From assembly GCF_018139625.1 (NCBI RefSeq), contig NZ_JAGSOH010000024.1, positions 1 through 64,000 of the forward strand: DNA of 64,000 bases, in the 5' to 3' direction. Below are positions 57,581 through 64,000 of the stretch, one piece after another. Numbering within the stretch: position 1 is the first letter of the stretch; every line of letters starts with the position of its first letter. The notes beneath the pieces are model-generated. The model was not told where the DNA came from and did no database searches. It worked only from the letters and a program-made list of their open reading frames with translations. The position numbers and the translations under genes were made by a program. The DNA comes from Actinospica acidithermotolerans (lineage in GTDB: Bacteria > Actinomycetota > Actinomycetes > Streptomycetales > Catenulisporaceae).

Positions 57581-58837
57581 TCACGTGAGCGCCAGCGGCA
57601 CCCAGCCGGACACGACCGTGCCGCGTGCCGAGGACTCGACGGTCAGCGCGCCGCCCACGGCCTCCGCGCGGTCCGCCATGTTCCGCAGCCCGCTGCCCTC
57701 GCGCTCGTGCGCCTGGTCGTCCGCGACGAAGCCGGGACCCTCGTCGCGTACCTCGAAGCGGAGCTGGCCGGATCCGTGTTCAAGCAGGATGTGCAGCGCG
57801 GCGCCGGGGGAGTGCTTCGCAGCGTTCTGTATCGCTTCCGCGCAGCAGAAGTAGGCCGCGGCCTCCAGTTCCGCGCGGAACCTGAGGCCGTCCGTCGCGT
57901 CGGCCACCTCGGTGTGCCCATCGACCCCGAGTTCCTCGGCGAGCTCGTGCACCGCGGCCGCGAGCCCGGACCGCCGCAGCACCTCCGGATCGAGTCCGCG
58001 CAGCGTCTGATGCAGCCCGGCCGACGCGTTGTCGATCTGCGTGACGAGGTTGTCGAGTGCGCGCCGCGCGGCGTCGGTCTTTCCGGCCTTCGCGAGGTGC
58101 GTGACCAGCCCGAGCCCGAGGCGCACGGCCGTCAGCCCGGGCTGCGCGCCATCGTGCAGGTCACGCTCCAGCTCCCGCCGTTCACTGTCCTGAGCCGCGA
58201 CGATCCGCCAGCGCGCGGCGCGGATCTCGGCGGTCCGCCGCTGCACGTCGGCGATCCGATGTTCGAGCTCGATGGTGAGGCTCGCGTTGTGCAGGATCAC
58301 GCCCGCGCTTTGCGTCAGGCTCTCGATCAGCCCCTTTCGACGCGGCGCCGGCGCGTGTCCCGGCTCGGCGGGCAGTTCCAGCGCGCCGACGACCGTGCCC
58401 TGATAGCCGATCGCGACGTCGTGGACAGGGCCCGCCACTTCGCGCTCGGGCCAGGCGTAACGCGCGTGGCCGCCGCCTTCCAGGTCGAGCCGGACCGCCG
58501 CGCTCCCGGTTCCGAGGCCGACCGCGGCGATCCGAGCCAGCTCCCGCAGCGCCTGCTCGCCGTCGGCACCCTGGCCGAGGGCCGTGATCTGCGCGATCGC
58601 CGAGCTCGCGGAGATCCGGCGGCCGTAGACGAGCCGGTCGGCCCACGATTCGAGCCGCCGCCTACCCGGGTCGAACAGCACCGCGACCAGCCCGGCGGCC
58701 GCGACCTGCGGCGGCGCGAGCCAGTCCGAGTCGAGGCCGAAAGCTGCGTCCGCCCTCGCCACGCCGAAGACGTACGCCGCGCCGATCGCCGCCACCAGCA
58801 GCGCGTATATCAGTGTCCGATTGAAGACGCGGGCCAT
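57581..58837 (-). CDS. Membrane sensor histidine kinase (NarX/DesK-type)
   Basis: A 418-residue kinase. Two membrane segments occur in the first ~55 residues, followed by a GAF-like sensor (~70-185), a linker helix, and the HisKA_3 dimerisation box ERRELERDLHDGAQPGL with phospho-acceptor His (~residue 228). The HATPase has an N-box CCAEAIQNAAKHS and G-box VRDEGPGF ... GSGLRNMADRAEAVGG, all intact. It is transcribed immediately after the degenerate sensor (TGATG overlap) and divergent from a response regulator, its expected partner. Confidence 0.9.
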   Translation of the reverse strand: MARVFNRTLIYALLVAAIGAAYVFGVARADAAFGLDSDWLAPPQVAAAGLVAVLFDPGRRRLESWADRLVYGRRISASSAIAQITALGQGADGEQALRELARIAAVGLGTGSAAVRLDLEGGGHARYAWPEREVAGPVHDVAIGYQGTVVGALELPAEPGHAPAPRRKGLIESLTQSAGVILHNASLTIELEHRIADVQRRTAEIRAARWRIVAAQDSERRELERDLHDGAQPGLTAVRLGLGLVTHLAKAGKTDAARRALDNLVTQIDNASAGLHQTLRGLDPEVLRRSGLAAAVHELAEELGVDGHTEVADATDGLRFRAELEAAAYFCCAEAIQNAAKHSPGAALHILLEHGSGQLRFEVRDEGPGFVADDQAHEREGSGLRNMADRAEAVGGALTVESSARGTVVSGWVPLALT

Positions 58838-60027
58838 CAGACCGCCACCGCCGTCCGCATCGGCACCGTGAGCTCGGCGAGATGCGCACCGCCGAGCCGC
58901 AGGCGGCCGTCGAGGGCGGCGACCCGATCGCGGATCGCCTCCAGCGTGCCGGGGTCCCAGTCCACTTCCGCGCCGCTCAGCCGGATCCGGAGATCGTCGC
59001 CGTCGATGGCATCGACGTGAACGTCGATGTCCTCGGTGACCGGATCGAGCAGAGCCGCGACGCAGAAATAGACGCCGACCTCGTACCGCGCCTCGAACCG
59101 CGGCAGCTCGGGCCCGCTGAACTTCGCGGTCCCTGGAAGATCCGCGACGAGGTTGCCGAGCGCCGCGCGCAGTCCGTGATCGGTCAGCGTCGCCGGATAG
59201 ACGCCGTGCACGATCCGCCGGAAGTCCTGGACCGCCGCATCGACCAGCTCCGTCAGCTCGGCGAGCCCCGGCCCCCAGTCCTCCGCGTCCGGCAGGGCGA
59301 GGGCGCGATCGCGGCAGGTGGCCAGGGCGCTGCCGACGGAGTCCTGGATCTGGGTGCCGAGCCGGTTCCGTGCCTCGTCCCGCGCCGCCGCGACACGCCG
59401 CCGTGACCGGTTCAGTTCGACCGCCTGCGCCTCCCGCAGACGAAGCTGCTCGGCCAGTTCAGCGGTGAGTTCGCAGTTGCGCAGCACCGTTCCCGCCGCG
59501 TCGGCCAACGACGCGGCCAGCCGCCGGTCGGACGCGCTCAGCCCGCGCCGCGACGGTTCGAGGACGAGGTGTCCCAGCGCCCTGCCGTCGGCCGTGATCG
59601 GGAAGAAGTCGGCGGACACCGACACCGGCAGCGTCTCCTCGACGCCGACGACCCGCGCCGCCCTCGCCGAGGTCGCCCGGACGGCGATATCCGCGAGGCG
59701 CCCGAGCGCGTCCTCCGAAGGCGCCGCCCACCGGACCCCGGCCACGGTCTCGGACAGCGCCGCGTACGGATCGGCGCCGGCGGCCGGCCACGCCTGCCCG
59801 AGCAGCCGCGTGACGAGCCGGCGCAGCGGACCGAGTCCGAGCCCTGACGCCGTGGCCGCGAGCACCCACACCGGCAGGATCCAGGAGTCCGGCGCATCCG
59901 GCCAGAAGTGCAGCTCACCGGCCACCAGGCCCTCGTAGACGGCGAGCACGAACCCGAGCGAGACCACCGCCTGGGTTCCCCGCCGAACCAGCGGGTACAG
60001 TGCGATCAGCGTGGGTGGCCGGGTCAT
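58837..60027 (-). CDS. Degenerate histidine-kinase-like sensor (pseudokinase)
   Basis: A 396-residue protein. About two hydrophobic segments lie near the N-terminus (~15-70), followed by a GAF-like domain (~90-185), a coiled linker (EQLRLREAQAVELNRSRRRV) and a region aligned with HisKA_3. The His position reads NRLGTQIQDSVGSALAT, with no His. The ATPase-like C-domain has VGVYFCVAALLDPVTEDI in place of the N-box, and no G-box glycines are seen. It probably cannot phosphorylate but may sense and heterodimerise with the coupled active kinase. The stop overlaps the start of that kinase by one base. Confidence 0.85.
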   Translation of the reverse strand: MTRPPTLIALYPLVRRGTQAVVSLGFVLAVYEGLVAGELHFWPDAPDSWILPVWVLAATASGLGLGPLRRLVTRLLGQAWPAAGADPYAALSETVAGVRWAAPSEDALGRLADIAVRATSARAARVVGVEETLPVSVSADFFPITADGRALGHLVLEPSRRGLSASDRRLAASLADAAGTVLRNCELTAELAEQLRLREAQAVELNRSRRRVAAARDEARNRLGTQIQDSVGSALATCRDRALALPDAEDWGPGLAELTELVDAAVQDFRRIVHGVYPATLTDHGLRAALGNLVADLPGTAKFSGPELPRFEARYEVGVYFCVAALLDPVTEDIDVHVDAIDGDDLRIRLSGAEVDWDPGTLEAIRDRVAALDGRLRLGGAHLAELTVPMRTAVAV

Positions 60028-60053
60028 CCGCGCGCTCCAGGGGAGGGGTGGTC

Positions 60054-60716
60054 GTGCCGATCCGGGTCGTTCTGGCCGAGGACAACTACCTGCTGCGCGC
60101 CGGCACCTCGGCGCTGCTCGACGCGCTGGACGACGTCGAGCTCCTCGCCGCCGTGGCCGACCTGGACGAGCTGCTCGCGGCCGTCGAGGAGCACCGGCCC
60201 GACGTGGTGATCACCGACATCCGGATGCCGCCGGACCACGGCACCGAGGGGCTGCGGGCCGCCGCCCGGATCCGTGCCGAGCACCCGGGCACCGGCGTCA
60301 TCCTGCTGACCCAGTTCGCCGATCCGCAGTACGCGTACGAGTTCCTGCGCGGCGGGGCGGCGGGCGCCGGGTACCTGCTCAAGGAGCGGATCGGCGACCT
60401 CTCCGAGCTGGAGCGCTCGCTGCGCCAGGTCGCCTCCGGCGGCTCGGCGCTGGACCCGCAGCTCGTGGAGGCGCTGGTCACCCGCACCGAGCGGGCCGAG
60501 GGCTCGCCGCTGGCCGGACTCACCCCGCGCGAGCGCGACGTGCTCGAGCAGATGGCCCAGGGCAAGAGCAACGCGGCGATCGCCAAGGCCCTGGTGCTCA
60601 CCGAGCGGGCCGTTCAGAAGCATATCAACTCCCTGTTCTCCAAGCTGGGCCTGGGCGACGCCGCGGAGCTCGACCGCCGGGTCGCCGCGGTGCTCACGCT
60701 CCTGGAATCCCGATAA
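60054..60716 (+). CDS. NarL/FixJ-family response regulator
   Basis: A 220-residue two-domain regulator. The receiver has acidic pair LAEDN (~7-11), phospho-acceptor Asp in VVITDIRMPPDHG (~53) and Lys in YLLKERIG (~104). The C-terminal LuxR HTH is GLTPRERDVLEQMAQGKSNAAIAKAL ... HINSLFSKLGL. The GTG at 60054 is supported by GGGGAGGGG at 5-9 nt. It is divergent from the two sensors across about 26 bp and is their presumed output. Confidence 0.93.
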   Translation: MPIRVVLAEDNYLLRAGTSALLDALDDVELLAAVADLDELLAAVEEHRPDVVITDIRMPPDHGTEGLRAAARIRAEHPGTGVILLTQFADPQYAYEFLRGGAAGAGYLLKERIGDLSELERSLRQVASGGSALDPQLVEALVTRTERAEGSPLAGLTPRERDVLEQMAQGKSNAAIAKALVLTERAVQKHINSLFSKLGLGDAAELDRRVAAVLTLLESR

Positions 60717-60742
60717 CAGCACACGCATCCCGTCGACCGGAA

Positions 60743-60779
60743 GGGTGCACGCATCCCCGCGCGGGGGATGCGTGCACCC
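60743..60779. terminator. Perfect 16-bp hairpin after the response regulator
   Basis: GGGTGCACGCATCCCC (60743-60758) pairs perfectly with 60764-60779 around the 5-nt loop GCGCG. There is no T-tract. It lies 26 nt after the response-regulator stop and 112 nt before the next gene, so it is most simply a terminator; the same symmetry could also be a protein-binding site. Confidence 0.6.
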
Positions 60780-60890
60780 CCCGCCTACCCGCATGCCTGC
60801 ATGATCGCCGCCCGCCCTCCCGCCGAGCAGTATCGATGTCGGAAACCAGTCCGATTTTCTCGAAGCTCATCAGGGACCTGGGGAGGGACC

Positions 60891-62654
60891 ATGAAGAAGC
60901 TTGTCATCGGTGCCGCGGCGGCCATCGCCGCCGGCACCGTCGCCGGATGCGGCGCGCACGCCTACACCGCCTCAGTCGTCAACCAGGCGAACGCGCAGGG
61001 GCGGCAGAACGGCACCACTGCGAGCGCGGCGGCCTCCACGCAGCCGGTCGGCTACACGTACACCACGGTCGACGACCCGGCCGACCCGACCTTCAACCAG
61101 CTGCTCGGCATCAACCGGAACGGGATCATCGCCGGCTACTTCGGCTCCGGCGCCGCCGGCCACCCGAACAAGGGCTACCGAGTCAGCGACCACGAACTGT
61201 CCGACTTCGTGAACGAGAACTTTCCCGGTTCCGTGCAGACGCAGGTCACCGGCGTGAACGACGCCGACGTGACGGTCGGATTCTGGTCCGCGACCAACAA
61301 CGCCGACAACACGAACGGCAACACCGGTTTCTACCGGATCGACGGCAGCTACCACAGCGTCGCGTATCCGACGTCGAACAACGCTTCGCCGGCGGTCAAC
61401 CAGCTACTCGGCATCAACGACGACGGCGACGCAGTGGGCTTCTACACTGACGCCGCCGGTGCGAACCACGGCTACATCTACAGCATCCATAGCCACCACT
61501 TCCGCACGGTCACGGTCTCGGGACAGGGGGCTGCGAGCGTCACCGCCGCGGGCATCGACAACAACGGCGACATCGCGGGGTTCTTCACCGCCGCGAGCGG
61601 CGCGCAGGACGGCTTCCTGCTCACCGACGGCGGCCGGCAGACCGTGCTCGCCTACCCCGGTGCCACGATGACCCAGGCCCTCGGCGTCAACGACCACGGC
61701 GAGGTCGTCGGCGTCTACCAGACCGGCAGCGGCAACAGTGCGCAGACGCACGGCTTCACCTGGACCCGCGCTGGCTCGTTCCACACCGTGGACGACCCGA
61801 ACGGCGTCGGCGCGACCACCGTCAACGGCGTGAACGACAACGGCGACCTGGTCGGCTTCTACACCGACGCGCAGGGCAACACCGACGGGATGCTGGCCAC
61901 GCCGGCCAGCACCAAGAAGATCGTCGAGCACCTGTCGCTGAACCCGATGCCCACGGGCACCGTGACGATCAGCCGCGACTCCGACGGCACGATCGCGGCG
62001 CACGTCGTCGCCACCGGCCTGACCCCCGGCTCCGCGCACACGGTCGAGATCGACACCGCCGACGGCGCGAGCGCCGTCCGCCTCGGCTCCTTCACCGCGG
62101 ACGGGACCGGGGACGCGAACACGACCCTGACCTCGGACTCGCCCGCCGGCGAGGTCTCCTCGGGCGACCGGTTCGTCCTCCGGCTCGGCCTGACCGGCAG
62201 CGATGCGAACGACAACGCGCTGGCCCGCGAACCGATCGCGCAGACCGGGCACCTGTCGGACGGCTACGGGACGTACGAACTGCACGCCGTGGACGTCGAC
62301 GTGAACGGCACGGCGCAGGGCCAGCTCAGCGGCAACGCGACCGTCGTCTACGACCCGACCGCGAAGACGCTGTCCGTCACCGTCAACGCCAGCGGCCTGA
62401 CCCCGGGCATGCACGCCGCGCACATCCACCAGGGCAGCTGCCGGTCGCAGGGCTCTGTGCTCTATATGCTGATGGACTACCAGGCTGACGAGCACGGCAA
62501 CGTCGTCGACGAGACGCGCACGCTCAGCGGCGTCAACCAGCCGCCGGCCGAGGGCACCTGGTACCTGAACCTGCACCTCGGCGACAGCAACAGCATCCTG
62601 AGCAACGGTTCCCCGACGCTGAGCTTCCGCCCGCTGCTGTGCGCTAACGGCTGA
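60891..62654 (+). CDS. HAF-repeat lipoprotein with C-terminal CHRD-like domain
   Basis: A 587-residue exported lipoprotein. The leader MKKLVIGAAAAIAAGTVAGC gives lipobox VAG-C at residue 20. From ~50 to ~340 there are about six HAF-type repeats with the core G(I/V)NDxGxxVGF (QLLGINDDGDAVGFYT, TAAGIDNNGDIAGFFT, ALGVNDHGEVVGVYQT, VNGVNDNGDLVGFYT), which should form a beta-propeller-like extracellular domain. The C-terminal part (~345-587) contains two beta-sandwich segments with NASGLTPGMHAAHIHQGSC, CHRD-like. The function is unknown; GGGAGG precedes the ATG at 60891. Confidence 0.83.
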   Translation: MKKLVIGAAAAIAAGTVAGCGAHAYTASVVNQANAQGRQNGTTASAAASTQPVGYTYTTVDDPADPTFNQLLGINRNGIIAGYFGSGAAGHPNKGYRVSDHELSDFVNENFPGSVQTQVTGVNDADVTVGFWSATNNADNTNGNTGFYRIDGSYHSVAYPTSNNASPAVNQLLGINDDGDAVGFYTDAAGANHGYIYSIHSHHFRTVTVSGQGAASVTAAGIDNNGDIAGFFTAASGAQDGFLLTDGGRQTVLAYPGATMTQALGVNDHGEVVGVYQTGSGNSAQTHGFTWTRAGSFHTVDDPNGVGATTVNGVNDNGDLVGFYTDAQGNTDGMLATPASTKKIVEHLSLNPMPTGTVTISRDSDGTIAAHVVATGLTPGSAHTVEIDTADGASAVRLGSFTADGTGDANTTLTSDSPAGEVSSGDRFVLRLGLTGSDANDNALAREPIAQTGHLSDGYGTYELHAVDVDVNGTAQGQLSGNATVVYDPTAKTLSVTVNASGLTPGMHAAHIHQGSCRSQGSVLYMLMDYQADEHGNVVDETRTLSGVNQPPAEGTWYLNLHLGDSNSILSNGSPTLSFRPLLCANG

Positions 62655-62694
62655 GCTTCCACGAGGGCGGGGTGAACCCGCGGAGGGGAACGCA

Positions 62695-62725
62695 GGGACC
62701 CGGTCCAGTGGGCGGACCGGGTCCC
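62695..62725. terminator. Bidirectional hairpin terminator
   Basis: GGGACCCGGTCC (62695-62706) pairs perfectly with GGACCGGGTCCC (62714-62725), loop AGTGGGC. It lies between the convergent ends of the HAF-repeat gene (stop 62654) and the hydrolase (stop 62766), so it can serve both. Confidence 0.7.
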
Positions 62726-62779
62726 TGTGCCGGTTCTCTGCGGGCTCCTGGTCCCTGTGCCGGTTCTAGGCGGGCTCCT
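62720..62779. repeat. 30-bp tandem repeat covering the hydrolase stop codon
   Basis: 62720-62749 and 62750-62779 are two copies of GGTCCCTGTGCCGGTTCT(CT/AG)GCGGGCTCCT. The inner copy contains the hydrolase stop (TAG at 62766-62768 on the minus strand); the outer copy lacks it, so a point change in one copy sets the present C-terminus. Confidence 0.8.
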
Positions 62780-63683
62780 CGGCCTCGATCTCGCTCACGA
62801 ACCGCTCGATCATGCCCGCGACCTCGGCCGCCCGGCGGGTGAGCGCACCCCAGTGGCCGCATTCGAGGGTCTCGCGCCGCAGGTCCGGCGCCCACCGCTC
62901 AAGCCCCTCGGCGAGCGCCGGGCTGACGAACCTATCGTGCAAAGGACTGATGATCAGAACCGGAATCTTCGCGAAGCGGAACTCCGGCTGCGCCAGCCTC
63001 CTGATCATGTTCGCGCGGTAGAGGTTGATCCCGCGCACGGCGTCGGCCTCGAGCGTCGCCTGCGGATGCCCCGGGCTCGGCTCGATGCCCTCGGCCTTCC
63101 GGAGCAGGTCGCCCCAGTGGCGGGCGAGCCAGTACCGCCAGAGCAGCGGCGCGGCGAACGGGATGTGGAACGCGTAGATGTACCAGGACTTCGTCGCCTG
63201 CGTCAGGTACTGCGCGAGGTGGCGGGGCGTGGGCCGGCGGAGGCGGTCGCGGAACCAGAAGGCCGTGTGGTCGAGGCAGGGCCCCGAGATCGTGGTGAAC
63301 GAGGCGATGCGGCGTTCCGCGCGCGGATCGGTCGCCGCGTGCCAGGCCTGGATGGAGCCCCAGTCGTGCGCCACGACGTGGACCGGCCGGTCCGGGCTCA
63401 CGGCGTCGGCCACGGCGAACAGATCGTCGGCCAGCTGATCGAGCCCGTAGTCCCGCGTGCCGCGCGGTGCGTCCGAGGCCCCGGCTCCGCGTACGTCGTA
63501 CCGCGCGGTGTGGAAGCGCCCGGCCAGCCGCTCACGGACCGCGTCCCAGACGTCGTGGGTATCCGGGTATCCGTGCACGAACAGCAGGCACGGACCGTCG
63601 GCCGCGTTCTCGAACACGGCGAGTCGCAGGCCGCGGGACGAGACGCGGCGCCGCGATTCGGCGTAAGCTGTGAGCTCGGCCAT
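62766..63683 (-). CDS. Epoxide-hydrolase-like alpha/beta hydrolase
   Basis: A 305-residue hydrolase. The HGYPDT oxyanion motif (LLFVHGYPDTHDVWDAV, ~34-50), the nucleophile Asp in VVAHDWGSIQAW (~107) and the catalytic His in LECGHWGALTRR (~282) are the epoxide hydrolase/haloalkane dehalogenase pattern, where Asp replaces Ser. The same domain is found fused to SDRs in actinobacteria; here it stands alone. The ATG at 63683 follows CGGAGTT. A perfect 14-bp palindrome 41 bp upstream suggests TetR-type control. Confidence 0.88.
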   Translation of the reverse strand: MAELTAYAESRRRVSSRGLRLAVFENAADGPCLLFVHGYPDTHDVWDAVRERLAGRFHTARYDVRGAGASDAPRGTRDYGLDQLADDLFAVADAVSPDRPVHVVAHDWGSIQAWHAATDPRAERRIASFTTISGPCLDHTAFWFRDRLRRPTPRHLAQYLTQATKSWYIYAFHIPFAAPLLWRYWLARHWGDLLRKAEGIEPSPGHPQATLEADAVRGINLYRANMIRRLAQPEFRFAKIPVLIISPLHDRFVSPALAEGLERWAPDLRRETLECGHWGALTRRAAEVAGMIERFVSEIEAEEPA

Positions 63684-63723
63684 GAGAACTCCGATCGACC
63701 GTACGTCCTGGTGAGTGGATATT

Positions 63724-63737
63724 ACTTACCGGTAAGT
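63724..63737. promoter_or_regulatory. Perfect palindromic operator ACTTACCGGTAAGT
   Basis: A 14-bp perfect palindrome in an AT-rich patch between the hydrolase start (63683) and the next gene (63818). The size and AT-rich ends fit a TetR-family operator. No TetR gene lies beside it within the window. Confidence 0.6.
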
Positions 63738-63817
63738 CACCTCGAAAGGGCCCGCTTCGGCCCGAGCGCCCGGGCCCGTTGCGGCCACCTCAAGATCCGC
63801 ATACCGTTTCCTGTGGG

Positions 63818-64000
63818 ATGAGCAGCCAGTTCGCATCTGACACTCCGCCACCCGGCCGATCCGGCCGGCTCGTGCGCGCGATGCCGTACGTCCTGATCGT
63901 CGCCGCGGTCATCGCCGATCTCGCGACGCCGAAGGACATCAGCTTCGCGGCCACGCTCTCCGTGCCGCCCGCGCTCGGCGTCCCGGTCACCCCGCTGCGC
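63818..64000 (+). CDS. N-terminus of a membrane protein (possible PP2C/SpoIIE-type phosphatase), cut by window end
   Basis: Only 61 residues are visible: MSSQFASDTPPPGRSGRLVR, then a hydrophobic segment MPYVLIVAAVIADLATP and a second hydrophobic stretch ending the window. In streptomycetes this layout (basic leader, then YxLIxxxxxxDLxTP) is frequent at the start of membrane-anchored PP2C-family serine phosphatases, but no catalytic motif is in view, so this is a guess. No strong ribosome-binding site precedes the ATG. Confidence 0.55.
   Translation, partial: MSSQFASDTPPPGRSGRLVRAMPYVLIVAAVIADLATPKDISFAATLSVPPALGVPVTPLR

Overview
This is about 64 kb of very GC-rich chromosome with dense genes and strongly G/C-biased third codon positions. 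GTG and TTG starts are frequent. It contains Tat- and Sec-exported hydrolases, an F420-dependent oxidoreductase, FadR/TetR regulators, a class F sortase and a DUF6083 protein. Together these point to a filamentous actinobacterium (Streptomycetales/Catenulisporales-like). No phage, IS element, CRISPR array or rRNA is visible, so this looks like ordinary chromosome with saprophytic, secondary-metabolism-rich gene content.

Layout. 1-6.2 kb: a LOG-family protein (cut by the window), a secreted GH18 chitinase with a DasR-type operator, a TetR regulator divergent from an acyl-CoA dehydrogenase, and GNAT and VOC proteins. 6.3-9.8 kb: a conserved protein, then a non-coding stretch (7062-7668) with two tandem tRNA-like genes whose halves appear circularly permuted, then a strongly structured RNA region, a single-ring ClpC-like ATPase and a FadR regulator. 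9.9-15.6 kb: Tat-exported metallophosphoesterase, DUF885 peptidase-like protein, 3-dehydroquinate dehydratase, and a CooC/MinD-like ATPase preceded by a Zur-box-like palindrome. 15.6-21.3 kb: GH1 glucosidase plus MFS pair, F420 oxidoreductase, zinc-ribbon membrane protein with a probable leaderless start, and a second MFS exporter. 21.5-29.4 kb: small enzymes, with three tandem-repeat tracts and a gene-end duplication scar. 29.5-38.6 kb: phosphodiester glycosidase, lipoproteins, a thioredoxin-reductase-like fusion protein, GNAT and two amino-acid permeases. 38.6-47.8 kb: CtpE-like P-type ATPase, sortase, MprF-like lipid aminoacyltransferase, membrane esterase and acetate kinase. 47.9-51.2 kb: a Pro-rich repeat protein and a Tat-exported phospholipase C. 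51.3-57.5 kb: a FadR regulator followed by a tightly coupled glnA-like/puuD/aldh/SDR operon, with a DSD1-type PLP enzyme convergent to it. 57.6-60.7 kb: two coupled sensor genes (one a degenerate kinase) divergent from a NarL-type response regulator. 60.9-64 kb: a HAF-repeat lipoprotein, an epoxide-hydrolase-like protein with a 14-bp perfect palindromic operator, and the start of a membrane protein.

Working together. The 52-56 kb operon fits gamma-glutamylation of a polyamine or amine, oxidation of the aldehyde and hydrolysis of the gamma-glutamyl amide. The GH1/MFS pair and the chitinase fit saccharide uptake and use. The two sensors and the response regulator form one signalling module. The most unusual item is the pair of permuted tRNA-like genes at 7160-7241 and 7308-7386.
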